DNA of 64,000 nt from Planktomarina temperata RCA23 (GTDB lineage: Bacteria; Pseudomonadota; Alphaproteobacteria; Rhodobacterales; Rhodobacteraceae), in contig NZ_CP003984.1 of assembly GCF_000738435.1 (NCBI RefSeq), positions 806,001-870,000 of the forward strand. The letters run 5' to 3'. The notes below the pieces were generated by a model. That model was not told where the DNA came from, did not search any database, and was given only the letters and a program-made list of their open reading frames with translations. Positions 1 to 8,705 of this stretch are shown piece by piece (the stretch's first letter is position 1; each line of letters begins with the position of its first letter). The translations under genes were made by a program, and so were the position numbers.

Positions 1-2
1 TT

Positions 3-716
3 AATTTCTCAATCAATACTCAGAACTCTAATTTGTTATATAAATCTGATAATTATAGTGATGAAGTCCAAACGACTATGGGCGTCTCGATGCAATTAGC
101 TTTAAAAGCAGATTTTGAAACTAGTGACTTTAAAAACCAATCAATACATCACGCAAATGACGATCAAAAGTTCAACTCAAGAAAACCTATTTTGTTTAGT
201 TCCCTATCTTCTCCAGACAAAATGTCTACGAAGGCGTTGGGCGATGATTTTGCGTTCTCGGCGTTTTCTGAAGTTAGCTTAGAAGTGGCTCCCGATGAGA
301 GGCTCAGAGAGTTATTTAATTTATCAGATTTTGAAAAGGAGTTTGGTGTTTTAGAACATCGAGTAATTGCTTTAGTTTTAAAGAGTGAACAAAAATTGAA
401 ATTAATCAAAGACGGAAAACATGTTTACACTTGGAAGGTATCTACCGCACGCTCTGGTAAGACCACACCTAATGGGACTTGGGCGGCTCAATGGCTTTCA
501 AGGGATCATAAATCCTCGTTATATAATGACGCACCGATGCCGTATTCGATATTTTATAATGGCAATTATGCCATCCATGGGACAACTGACATCAAAAATT
601 TGGGCACACCAGCTTCGGCTGGTTGCGTGAGACTGGATCCAAAGCATGCACAGATTTTGTTTGAATTGGTTGAAAGTGTTGGTAAATCGAATTTTTTTGT
701 CCATATTGCAAGCTAA
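3..716 (+). CDS. L,D-transpeptidase (YkuD/ErfK family), 5' end outside window
   Basis: Cross-links or anchors peptidoglycan by transferring meso-DAP-containing stem peptides via a catalytic cysteine. The C-terminal half carries the YkuD signature: a His-Gly-Thr (HGTTDIKNLG) followed by SAGCVRL, with Cys the nucleophile. The reading frame is open to the left edge, so the true start and any signal peptide probably lie upstream; a TTG at 33 is the first possible start inside the window, without a clear ribosome binding site. About 110 N-terminal residues show no recognised domain. It is followed by an IS6 element and has no evident link to the flagellar genes. Family assignment is secure; which substrate it uses cannot be told. 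Confidence 0.85.
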   Translation, partial: NFSINTQNSNLLYKSDNYSDEVQTTMGVSMQLALKADFETSDFKNQSIHHANDDQKFNSRKPILFSSLSSPDKMSTKALGDDFAFSAFSEVSLEVAPDERLRELFNLSDFEKEFGVLEHRVIALVLKSEQKLKLIKDGKHVYTWKVSTARSGKTTPNGTWAAQWLSRDHKSSLYNDAPMPYSIFYNGNYAIHGTTDIKNLGTPASAGCVRLDPKHAQILFELVESVGKSNFFVHIAS

Positions 717-801
717 GAAATTCGTGTCATTTATCAAAGCTTGGATTTGGGTAAAAAGCTGATAATTCCAACTAATTTGTAATTTAAATAGTTAAAAATA
801 G

Positions 802-1740
802 GGTGCTGTCAGACTAATGATTGCAAGCATCAGATTGATGGGACAATCGAAATCTATGCGCTCAGTAGTTGACGCCACTCAGCGATAGCAGCGGCACGGT
901 TTAGCTTAAAATTAGCATGTGAATAGAGATGGCGTTCCTGGTTGAAAAGGTTTTGGATTTAAGTGTGGATGGAGACGAATTTCTGCAAGGTTTTCGCTCG
1001 TCGAAATCTTAGCATCGCCCTCTCTCGTCGCCTGAACGGTAAATGAGAATTCTCAGCTCTGTTGTTTACCCAGCGACCTGTTTCTTGCCGGTCAGCATTT
1101 CCTATGATCATCATCGCTGCGCGGTAGGAACGCAGTTTGTCCGTTACTATAATTTTAGGTTGGCCATTGCGCTTCATTGATTTTCTTATGAATTTCAACG
1201 CGGCCTTGCGATCTCTACGCTTACTTACGTAACTTTCCAGAACTTCACCTTCGTGATCTACAGCACGCTAAAGGTAGTGCCGTTCACCATTGATCTTCAC
1301 AAACACCTCATCAATGTGCCACTGCCAATTAGAATGACTGTGTGCCTGGTTACGTCTTTTCCTCGTAATCTCTGCAGCAAACATTGGCCCGAAGCGGTTC
1401 CACCAAAACCGGATCGTTTCATGGCTTACATCTACACCCCGTTCATGAAGAAGGTCCTCCACATTACGAAGAGAAAGCGTAAATCGAACGTACATCATTA
1501 CTGCAAGACGGATGACTTCAGGGCTGGTTTTGAAGTAGTGGAATGGGGAACGTTTCGTCATTCGGCATGGTTACAAATTAGCCCTGCCCGCTTCAAGCAA
1601 GTTTACTCTGACAGTGCCCTCACGAGACAATTTCAAGCTCAATCGAACCGCCGCTCTTACTGAGTGGCGCCAACTATTGAGCGCATAGATTCAGGCTGCG
1701 CCAGCAATCTGATGCGAGTTCTCATTCGTCTGACAGCACC
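802..1740 (-). mobile_element. IS6-family insertion sequence, transposase inactivated
   Basis: A 939-bp element bounded by imperfect terminal inverted repeats of about 36 bp: both ends read GGTGCTGTCAGAC inward and both contain GCATCAGATTG further in, with a diverged patch between. One transposase reading frame fills it on the minus strand. The 8 bases on either side (AAAAATAG and ATTTTTAC) do not match, so no target-site duplication survives; this suggests deletion, recombination between copies or cointegrate resolution after insertion. The ends look usable in trans by a related transposase. Confidence 0.85.
854..1561 (-). pseudogene. IS6-family transposase with two in-frame stop codons
   Basis: Reading one frame from the ATG at 1561 to a TAG at 854-856 gives a full-length (about 235-residue) IS6 DDE transposase, interrupted only by TAG at 1268-1270 (where the family usually has Trp, after GERHYL) and TAA at 959-961 (after FVSIHT). 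All other sequence stays in frame, so these are point nonsense mutations and not frameshifts. The catalytic triad is recognisable: Asp in HIDEVFVK, Asp in VTDKLRSYRAA and Glu in NRAENSH. The protein would not be made whole unless both stops are read through. Confidence 0.85.
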
Positions 1741-1801
1741 ATTTTTACCATTCATCGTTCATCAGCCGTATAAAGGTTCGTTGTGATGCTAATCGAAGAC
1801 T

Positions 1802-3049
1802 TTATCTCTCGGTTTGGCCAGCTTCGATAAACTCTCTATCAACGGTTGGCATCGGTAAATCAGCGATAGCCGCCTCGAATGCTTGAAGTCTTTTATATAT
1901 AGATATTAGCTCAATGATTGTTGTCCAAGAAGACACTAAAAACTGGAAAGATGATGCAACCTGTCCAAATGCTCGCAGTATTTGGTTCATAATTCCTAGC
2001 GTTATTCGGCCAGATACAATGGTAGGAATTAAAAATACGTACGCAATAACATTGTCTGCTTGCACATACATGTATCTGAACAAGTTAAAATATGTATAGT
2101 GAATAAAAATCCTAAAATAATTTTTTCTGACGTTAGAAAATAACTCTGTTAGAGTTTCAGGCCTAGCTCTTTCTGAACTGTCCTCGCCTAATACCAGCTC
2201 TTTCCGAAAAGCTGCCTCTACTCTTTGATTTTTAAACTCTAATCCTGGTAACTTTATACCTGCGACTAAAAGTAAAAGGGTTCCAAACGTCGACCAGAAT
2301 ATTGCGATTGTAACTAGAGGATAAGGAACCTGGCCGATTAATGGTAGTTGTTCTACATGGATCGAGAGCGCGGCCAACACCGGTAAGAAAGCAACAAGGG
2401 TCATCACTGAGTCCACAAATGCAATCCCAAGTCCCTCCATTATGCCTGCAAATCGCATTGTGTCTTCTTGTATTCGCTGCGAGGCGCCTTCTATCTTTCT
2501 AATTTTCGCCCAACGCTCAACGTAGTAGTCATTCATCGCAGTGCGCCAACGAAAAATATAATGTGATGTAAAAAATCGGTTGGCAATTATTAAAGCGATG
2601 TATGGAAAAGCAATTAACGAAAAAGTTCCAAGATGAGAATACAAATCAAGGGTGGTTACTTCACCTGAACCAGTGAGTGCATTTTGAATATCGTCATAAA
2701 ACGGTCCGTACCAAGCGTTAATAACGACAGATACCTGAACCGATGTGTAAGACAGATAAATTAGTAACGCTGATCCCAGTATAGACCAGTTTGACCAGGT
2801 GTGTTTCGTTTTAAAGTTCCAAAACAGGTAAATTGAGCCTGCACCAAATAAAAAATATGCGTCGAACCATAGAAATTCTGGTGTGATGAAATGCCCAAGT
2901 CCAATTACTGTTTGGCTTTCTTTTAAGTTGAAACCTAAAAACGTGCCAATGCTCTCGCCCAAGGTGTACCAAACTATGATGAGCGTCACTATCCATGCTG
3001 ATGAAGAAACGAAAAAATACCGAGGAGAAGGGAAAAACGAACTGAACAT
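1802..3049 (-). CDS. SbmA/BacA-family peptide transporter
   Basis: Inner-membrane, proton-driven importer of the SbmA/BacA family, which takes up proline-rich peptides, bleomycin and related compounds; in rhizobia BacA is needed for symbiosis and affects very-long-chain fatty acid lipid A. At 415 residues the length fits E. coli SbmA (about 400). Several hydrophobic segments are visible (around residues 15-35, 65-80, 90-115, 145-165, 210-235, 245-270, 330-360), and the central part with WRTAMNDYYVERW and RIQEDTMRF is typical of the family. Start ATG at 3049 has AGAGG about 9 bases upstream. It stands alone between an IS6 element and a divergent unknown gene. Confidence 0.85.
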   Translation of the reverse strand: MFSSFFPSPRYFFVSSSAWIVTLIIVWYTLGESIGTFLGFNLKESQTVIGLGHFITPEFLWFDAYFLFGAGSIYLFWNFKTKHTWSNWSILGSALLIYLSYTSVQVSVVINAWYGPFYDDIQNALTGSGEVTTLDLYSHLGTFSLIAFPYIALIIANRFFTSHYIFRWRTAMNDYYVERWAKIRKIEGASQRIQEDTMRFAGIMEGLGIAFVDSVMTLVAFLPVLAALSIHVEQLPLIGQVPYPLVTIAIFWSTFGTLLLLVAGIKLPGLEFKNQRVEAAFRKELVLGEDSSERARPETLTELFSNVRKNYFRIFIHYTYFNLFRYMYVQADNVIAYVFLIPTIVSGRITLGIMNQILRAFGQVASSFQFLVSSWTTIIELISIYKRLQAFEAAIADLPMPTVDREFIEAGQTER

Positions 3050-3115
3050 CTCTGGTAACCTCTAAAAATCTGACTACTGTTTTTACTGTGCTAAGTTACT
3101 AAGGATGGAGCATAC

Positions 3116-3526
3116 ATGACTGACTGGTTGTATCAAATTAGAATTGTTGTCACCTCTGCATTATCGACAGACCTTCGGTCGCGAGGTACTTCGACAACAG
3201 CTATAAAAGTCACAGAGATTGCAAAAAAATATGATATGCAAGCCGTCTGTACCTACGATGAGTTCAAGGCATACTGCGAAGAAGCAGAGCGAAACGGATT
3301 AGACGGTTATTCTCTTTACAATTGGACAAAGGCGACACTTAACAATCCTGCCAAACGCGAAAAGCATCAAAAATCTTTCGCTTTCTACCGCGATAATGAT
3401 CAAATTTATCCTAAGGATGTGGCAGAAGCTTTGTATCGTGACCTTATGGCACTGAACTCGCCAGATATTCTTGAAGTTAAATTAATAGACTCCAATCCAG
3501 AAAATAATCCTCAGCCACCGCAATGA
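3116..3526 (+). CDS. hypothetical protein
   Basis: A 136-residue soluble protein that I do not recognise. The ATG follows a good ribosome binding site (AAGGATGGAG). No signal peptide or membrane segment; the sequence is charged, with Tyr-rich stretches (TYDEFKAYCEEAERNG, GYSLYNWTKATL) and a Pro/Asn-rich tail. Its stop codon overlaps the ATG of the following integrase remnant (ATGA), which is probably accidental. It lies in the decayed mobile-element flank, so it may be cargo of a former island. Confidence 0.5.
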   Translation: MTDWLYQIRIVVTSALSTDLRSRGTSTTAIKVTEIAKKYDMQAVCTYDEFKAYCEEAERNGLDGYSLYNWTKATLNNPAKREKHQKSFAFYRDNDQIYPKDVAEALYRDLMALNSPDILEVKLIDSNPENNPQPPQ

Positions 3527-3837
3527 AAATCAAGGCACTGTCAGACAAAACGAGCTTGAGGCGGGCAGGGAATATGATCGCAAAAGGGTTGGATCCTAAA
3601 GAGGAGCGCGCGGCAATTGGCAGCGTGCCGACCTTGAATAGCTTTTACCATGACTATTATGCGCCACACATTAAACTCCGGAAAAAAAGTTGGAAAAACG
3701 ATAGGGCAAATTTCAACCACCATCTTTCCCTCAGCTTTGGACACCGTCAGCTTAACCAAATCGGTCCTAGCGATGTTCAAAGTTTCATAACCAAACAGAT
3801 CTTTGCAGGCTGCTGCCCTAGCAGCATTAATGTGTAA
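3523..3837 (+). pseudogene. tyrosine recombinase (phage-type integrase) remnant
   Basis: About 104 residues resembling only the core-binding (SAM-like) part of a tyrosine integrase: IAKGLDPKEERAA, then SFYHDYYAPHIK, KSWKNDRANFNHHLSLSFGHRQL and a segment of the kind that precedes the catalytic domain. The catalytic domain (R-H-R-Y) is absent. After the TAA at 3835-3837 the same frame continues KTLFNL, as expected for the family, until the IS481-family element begins, so the gene appears to carry a nonsense mutation and then be cut by the insertion. The usual N-terminal arm-binding region is also missing. It marks a former integrative element. Confidence 0.7.
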
Positions 3838-3845
3838 AAGACATT

Positions 3846-4990
3846 ATTTAATCTGACATTGTTATCATCCAGCGTGTGTCATTTCGTACATGCTGTCAGA
3901 TTGGTTTGTGATAGGGATAGTCTTTTCGCCTACCAAATGTCGAGCTTCACGGAATGTTTGCATGGGCGTTTTTCCGTAGCAATGTTTTCCCGAATGGGGT
4001 CGCTGTTCGTTGTATTTTGCCAACCAATGATCAACGTCTGTTTGCAGCTCTTCCAGCGATCCGTAGATTTTCTTGCGGAACGCTATGTCATAGAACTCAT
4101 TTTTCATGGTGCGATGAAAGCGTTCACAGATCCCGTTTGTTTGGGGATGGTTGGCTTTTGTCTTGCTGTGATCAATATCTTCCATGGCCAGATACAGTTG
4201 ATAGCTGTGACGCTCAACGGTGCCGCAATATTCCGTGCCCCGATCTGTTAAGATGCGCAGCAGGGGCACCTCTTGTTCGTCAAAGAAGGGTACGACTTGG
4301 TCATTCAACATATCGGCGGCAGTGATCGCCGTTTTCTCAATGTACAGTTTTGCCATTGCCACGCGGCTATATGTATCGACGAAGGTTTGTTGGTAAATCC
4401 GTCCAACCCCCTTCATTGTGCCGACAAAATAGGTATCCTGGCTGCCAAGATAGCCGGGATGGTAGGTCTCAATCTCACCAGCCGCTTCACGTTGTGACTT
4501 GGCTTTTTCCAGCGCCACAATCTGCGCTTCGGTCAGAACAAACCCTTCTTGCGCGGACCGCGTTTCCAAGGCTTTCAGGCGTTTTTTCATGGTTTCCAGG
4601 TCGTTGCGCAACCAAATCGACCGCACCCCACCACTGGAGACCACGATGCCCCGCTGCAACAATTCTTGGGCGACACGCAGCTGGCCCAAGGCAGGATTTT
4701 CAATCGCAAGCTCAATCACCGCGCGTTCGACATGTTCCGGTACACGGTTGCGGATGATCGGCTTCTTACGGCTGATCTCGCGCAAGGCTTCTTCGCCACC
4801 GTTCTCATAAAGCTTCTTGAAGCGGTAAAAACTGTCACGCGAATAGCCCATGGTTTTGCAAGCCGCGCTGACGCTGCCAAGCTGCTTTGCCAATTCCAAA
4901 ACGCCAAGCTTGGGCTTGATTAGTTTACTTTCGATGTTGCTCATCTCTCTGACTCCTTTTGTTCAAATATACAAAATTGTCAGATTAAAT
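3846..4990 (-). mobile_element. IS481-family insertion sequence
   Basis: A 1,145-bp element with 13-bp perfect terminal inverted repeats (ATTTAATCTGACA at 3846-3858 and its complement at 4978-4990) around one intact minus-strand transposase gene. The exact outer boundary is uncertain: the family typically ends in TGT...ACA, so the outer ATTTAATC could be part of the repeat or flanking sequence. No clear target duplication is visible. It truncates the integrase remnant on its left. Confidence 0.8.
3865..4944 (-). CDS. IS481-family transposase, intact
   Basis: 359-residue transposase. N-terminal helix-turn-helix region (residues about 10-60, ELAKQLGSVSAACKTMGYSRDSFYRFKKLY) followed by a DDE integrase core: Asp in QQTFVDTYSRVAMA, Asp in RILTDRGTEYCG, Glu in NGICERFHRTMKNEFY, and the family tail YNEQRPHSGKHCYGKTPMQTF. 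Length and motif order are normal and no stop or frameshift interrupts it, so this copy may be active. ATG at 4944 is preceded by an AGGAGTCAGAGAG-like binding site. Confidence 0.92.
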   Translation of the reverse strand: MSNIESKLIKPKLGVLELAKQLGSVSAACKTMGYSRDSFYRFKKLYENGGEEALREISRKKPIIRNRVPEHVERAVIELAIENPALGQLRVAQELLQRGIVVSSGGVRSIWLRNDLETMKKRLKALETRSAQEGFVLTEAQIVALEKAKSQREAAGEIETYHPGYLGSQDTYFVGTMKGVGRIYQQTFVDTYSRVAMAKLYIEKTAITAADMLNDQVVPFFDEQEVPLLRILTDRGTEYCGTVERHSYQLYLAMEDIDHSKTKANHPQTNGICERFHRTMKNEFYDIAFRKKIYGSLEELQTDVDHWLAKYNEQRPHSGKHCYGKTPMQTFREARHLVGEKTIPITNQSDSMYEMTHAG

Positions 4991-5251
4991 CTCGTTCTTT
5001 ACAATTTAACCGCCAAATGTCCCGCTGTCCCGACTGTCTCAGGAATATATCAACACCCCTGTAAAAACTCCCCAGTCGTAAAGGCAGATTTATAAGTAGG
5101 TTAGTTATAAAACTGGGACACCTGTGACGCCCTGCATTAAGAATCTGTTTTAAATATATTTTTGTCACTCCTCCGAGGTGAGACAGCCTGAGACAGTTGT
5201 GACGTCCGGCTCTCCAAGGATAGCTATAAGGGCCGAACCATAGCTATGGGG
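4991..5251. other. non-coding flank between IS481 element and HGGxSTG gene
   Basis: About 260 bp without a credible gene. It contains scattered GGGACA/TGTCCC-like and GAGACAG words (for example around 5015-5040, 5113-5125 and 5180-5200) and the inverted pair AGCTAT around 5222-5246, but nothing that I can name. The reading frame on the left of the IS does not continue here, so this is not the other half of the integrase. Confidence 0.4.
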
Positions 5252-5605
5252 TCACTTGAACTGGTCCCGCCAGTCCTTGGCTAACGTTCCCGAGGCAATC
5301 GCGTCGCGTTCAATGTCTCTAAGCTCAGATCGGATCTCCCGTCCAATCTGGGCGCGACGCTTCGTTTCAGCCTTTGCGGCCTTGGTGCAACGCCCGTGCT
5401 TCCAATGTAGTGCACTCAGCTTGGCTAGCCCCGCCGCGGTCTGTGCTCCGGTGGACTTACCTCCGTGGTTGCGGCAGCGCGCCTTGCCTTTCATTGCGGG
5501 GTTCTGACAGGGTGTTCCCTTCCGGGTTTTAGCGCCACAGCGTTGCCCCAGCCAGTCTGGCCCCAGCTCCCATTCCTTCCCTGCTGCAAAGAAAGCATCA
5601 TTCAT
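5252..5605 (-). CDS. HGGxSTG motif protein
   Basis: A 117-residue protein with the pattern CGAKTRKGTPCQNPAMKGKARCRNHGGKSTG, that is several Cys plus the HGGxSTG signature, followed by a basic helical tail (KAAKAETKRRAQIGREIRSEL). Such small proteins are common in alphaproteobacteria, often in prophage or island contexts; the Cys/His pattern suggests metal binding, but no function is established. ATG at 5605 was preferred over an upstream in-frame start at 5650 because AAGGAGAT lies at the right distance. It supports an alphaproteobacterial host. Confidence 0.7.
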   Translation of the reverse strand: MNDAFFAAGKEWELGPDWLGQRCGAKTRKGTPCQNPAMKGKARCRNHGGKSTGAQTAAGLAKLSALHWKHGRCTKAAKAETKRRAQIGREIRSELRDIERDAIASGTLAKDWRDQFK

Positions 5606-6753
5606 TGAGATCTCCTTCGATAGCTTTGTGTTCCAGTGGCCAAGGTTCAAGGTTCAAGATTCGTGCTCCCTGCTCCTAACTCCTCACATCACCGCCGGCA
5701 GTCGGAGTTGCATGGACCTTGGATCCTGGCACTTAGAATGCGAACCTTGGACCTTGGTCCTTCAAGTGTTCTGCCTCGCTTCCTACTAACAAAACGGTGC
5801 CTCTGGGCTGCGTCAAAAATGTTGTTTTCTAACACCCTACGGCCGCCCTGCTGCAAAAGGTTAGGCTGAGGGGGTTACTTTGAGCTTTTCACATGGATAA
5901 ACATCCTAGCGTAGCAACCCCACCCCCTATTTGAGGGGCCCCTGTTCTATTCCCCATCCCTGTACTTGTTAGGCAGCCAAATTTTGCCGTGGCTATTTTC
6001 GTTTGGGCTTCTTGGCTACCAACAACCGCAGTGGCACTGAGGAGCAAGGTCCACGGATCATGCTAATGCCTTCAGCTGCAACTTGAACCTCGAACCTTGG
6101 TTGAGCATGATAGATCCGCCCTTCAATTTAATGTTATAGTATAACAAAATAGTGACCTGCGCAAGTGCGTCTGACAAAAAGTGGTCCATGGGAGCCGCCT
6201 TGGCTTTGTTGCTTATTGGATACGACTACAGCTTCGTACCGAAGCCATTGGGCCACGTAGCTGCTCTCTGAGGATGTAACGCGCATCAGCTCGCCTAAAG
6301 GCGCTGGGCTCGCCCACCAACAAAGGTGCGAGCATCGCGATTCTGGGACCTTGAGCCATACGCTCTTTCTAGAAAGGTTGACGGCTAGTGTTGCATGCAT
6401 CTTGCTCCTCGGACCTTGGCTTAATTCGTAACTTGCTAAGCGAGGGAGCAGGGGCCTGTTCGCCCGTCCCACCACCTCTGCGGCTCTGTCAGGCAAGTTT
6501 AAATATGATTAATGCCAGGCTGGTCACTTTTATCAGTGCCGATTAGCTGTTTGCCAAATGTAACGCAGACTCACCTTTTATGTAAAAAATAACTCAAAAC
6601 CATCGTTGCATTTCTGCCAACTGGCACATGCGGCTTGCGCGCTCTCATAAGCAGGTGAGCTTTTATTATCTTAAAGATCACGCCTTACATATGAGCGAAA
6701 GGGCATATCAAGTTGCGTGCTGCAACAGGTCAAACCGTCCATGCCAACAAAAT
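5606..6753. repeat. gene-free region with dispersed ACCTTGG words and small hairpins
   Basis: Over 1.1 kb lacks a convincing gene. The word ACCTTGG or its complement recurs: CCAAGGTT at 5640, ACCTTGG at 5716, a doubled AACCTTGGACCTTGGTCC at 5743-5760, GAGGAGCAAGGTCC at 6039-6052, AACCTTGGTT at 6093, GGGACCTTGAG at 6346 and GCTCCTCGGACCTTGG at 6404-6419, often next to CTCCTC-type words. Small palindromes also occur: AGGGGCCCCT at 5934-5943, GCTTCG-TAC-CGAAGC at 6231-6245, CGCC-TAAA-GGCG at 6292-6303 and CTTTCTAGAAAG at 6365-6376. It may be a decayed repeat array or a structured non-coding transcript; I cannot decide. Confidence 0.5.
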
Positions 6754-6780
6754 AAAAAGGCCCCCCGAGGGAGGCCTTTT
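6754..6780 (-). terminator. rho-independent terminator of the flagellin gene
   Basis: Read on the minus strand, AAAAGGCCTCC pairs with GGGGGGCCTTTTT across a short loop, followed by ATTTT. It lies about 65 bases after the flagellin stop codon, as expected for a strong, highly expressed monocistronic gene. Confidence 0.85.
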
Positions 6781-6845
6781 CTCTGTTCCTAACCAACTTA
6801 CCAATGCAGCAGGTTCAGGACAGATTTCTTGAGCTTACGCCCAAC

Positions 6846-8705
6846 TTAACCTTGCAGCAGGCTTAACACGCCTTGTTTAGAAGCATTCGCCTGCGCCAGC
6901 ATTGCTGTTGCCGCTTGGCTCATGATTTGAGACTTGGTCAAATCACCAGTCACTTTAGCAAAGTCTGCGTCTTGAATGCGAGATTGAGAGGAGGCGATGT
7001 TAATCTTTATGCTTCCCAGGTTAGAGATTGTGTGATCGAGGCGATTTGAAACCGCACCAAGAGCACTGCGAGCATCAGAAATCTTTTCGAGCGCCCCGTC
7101 AATCGCGCTAATCGCGCTCAAGGCCCCTCTGACGGTCGTAATACTAACGTCTGAGATCTTATTAAGCGTTGATGAATTGGATGCCAAACCCAGATCATAA
7201 CTGCCTTGGTAACCAGCTTTAGAAGACTCTGGAGTGCCGCTTTCGCCTACCGTAAACGCTGTTGAGGAGCGTAGTTCCACTTGTCCTGCTACAGTCACGT
7301 TTTTGGCACCCGATGACAGAACTGCTCCTTCTGAAATTTCTCGCGTTTGACTTTGAGCACCAAAGGCAGCCGTGGTTGCGGTGCCATTTAACGTACCGCT
7401 ATCAATCTTCACAGTGAGGTCTGCCGCTTCAGCAGCAGCTTGTGTTTCGCTTTGAGCTGCCGTTATTGTGAAAGTCTTGCCGTCGTCACGAGTGATTGAG
7501 ATATTACCAGCGCCGGTAGACGCAATAGTATAGCGGCCATCAGCGTTGTTTGTTGCACTGCCCACCGCAGTAGTGGTCAAGTTCGCAAGAGTTTGTGCGA
7601 CCGTAGCATTTCCTGACAATACCACGTCATCTTCACCCTCCGCAGAGATTGTAAACGTAACGGTATCAAGAGAATCCGGAGAAGCAGTAGAAGCCATAGT
7701 AATGGTCGCTGTAAGCTGCTCTGTTCCTGTTGATCCGCCATCCATATTTAGGCCATCGACCTGGAAGTTCATATCGCCAGACACGCGCTCAATTTTGATG
7801 TCTTCACCGGTAGCGTGAGTGAAGATAACCTCTGCATCGTTCGCGCCCATTGCAGCCGTTACACCAGTCGTACCAGACTTTGCGTTCACGGCGTCACGAA
7901 TACCGCGCAAATCAGAAACACTCGACAAGTTCACATTAGCAAGCGTCTCACCGTTAACTTTCAGCGAAATGTCGCCAGTAGTAGTGGCTCCAAAAAACCT
8001 AACATTTGTTTCGGCGGTTGCAGCAATACCTGTGGCAGCTGTTTGCAGATTGATGGCGGCAGCTGTGGACTTTGCCGTTTCATTTGCAGCTGTGTCGATT
8101 GTTGCACTGCCTGCGCTGCCACTCAGCGACATATCGTATCCGCCACGTCCGTTTGTGGTAGCTGCTTGTTGGTTTACGATTGTACGGATAGAGTGTGAAC
8201 CAATTTCACTTGCAGCTACGCTATCCACATCTACTGAAATGGACTGGTTCGCCTCTGCGCCGATTTGAAACGTTTTTGAAGTAAAAGATCCATCAAGAAC
8301 GCCGACGCCGTTCCAGGTTGTCTGATCCGCAATCCGATTAATTTCAGTCACAAGCTGGTTAATTTCAGCGTTTAGGTTTTTGCGATCATTGGCAACGTTT
8401 GTGTCGTTTGCCGACTGCACTGCTAGCTCACGCATCCGCTGCAAGATATTTGTTACTTCTTGATGAGCGCCTTCGGTCGTATCAATTAACGCCTGAGCAT
8501 CGCTGGCATTACGAATTGCTTGGTCGAGGCCCCGAACTTGACTCTCCATCCGTGTCGAAATCGCCAAACCCGCCGCATCGTCGGCTGCAGAATTAATTCG
8601 TTTTCCAGATGAAAGTTGCTCCATGGCAGCCTCCATCTCTTTGTTCACTTTATTCAGATTATATTGCGCGTTGATCGACGCTGTGTTGGTATTGATTACA
8701 GTCAT
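6846..8705 (-). CDS. fliC: flagellin
   Basis: The filament subunit, 619 residues. The N-terminal D0/D1 region is canonical (MTVINTNTASINAQYNLNK, then QLSSGKRINSAADDAAGLAIS), and the C-terminal D1/D0 region likewise (LGAVSNRLDHTISNL, DADFAKVTGDLTKSQI, ending SKQGVLSLLQG). Between them lies a Thr/Ala/Ser-rich, poorly conserved surface region of about 350 residues, which makes it longer than simple flagellins. ATG at 8705 was chosen over an in-frame start seven codons upstream because AGGGAGACAGCT precedes it. It is the only flagellin in the window, transcribed alone with its own terminator; a promoter-like motif shared with fliD lies about 90 bases upstream. Export would use the FliS chaperone encoded at 29.1 kb. 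Confidence 0.95.
   Translation of the reverse strand: MTVINTNTASINAQYNLNKVNKEMEAAMEQLSSGKRINSAADDAAGLAISTRMESQVRGLDQAIRNASDAQALIDTTEGAHQEVTNILQRMRELAVQSANDTNVANDRKNLNAEINQLVTEINRIADQTTWNGVGVLDGSFTSKTFQIGAEANQSISVDVDSVAASEIGSHSIRTIVNQQAATTNGRGGYDMSLSGSAGSATIDTAANETAKSTAAAINLQTAATGIAATAETNVRFFGATTTGDISLKVNGETLANVNLSSVSDLRGIRDAVNAKSGTTGVTAAMGANDAEVIFTHATGEDIKIERVSGDMNFQVDGLNMDGGSTGTEQLTATITMASTASPDSLDTVTFTISAEGEDDVVLSGNATVAQTLANLTTTAVGSATNNADGRYTIASTGAGNISITRDDGKTFTITAAQSETQAAAEAADLTVKIDSGTLNGTATTAAFGAQSQTREISEGAVLSSGAKNVTVAGQVELRSSTAFTVGESGTPESSKAGYQGSYDLGLASNSSTLNKISDVSITTVRGALSAISAIDGALEKISDARSALGAVSNRLDHTISNLGSIKINIASSQSRIQDADFAKVTGDLTKSQIMSQAATAMLAQANASKQGVLSLLQG

Noticed and set aside
1253-1663. 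136-codon plus-strand ORF
   Set aside because: Lies antisense to the IS6 transposase frame and inverted repeat; a shadow.
794-1748. target-site duplication of the IS6 element
   Set aside because: Flanking octamers AAAAATAG and ATTTTTAC are not direct repeats; the resemblance is A/T richness only.
5638-5665. tRNA-like GGTTCAAG motif
   Set aside because: The T-loop-like word is part of a short direct repeat; no acceptor or anticodon stems can be drawn. No tRNA, rRNA or CRISPR array was found anywhere in the window.
6134-6496. 120-codon minus-strand ORF
   Set aside because: No ribosome binding site, atypical composition (Trp/Cys/Ser-rich), full of the region's short repeats and hairpins, and no recognisable family; more likely chance in non-coding DNA.
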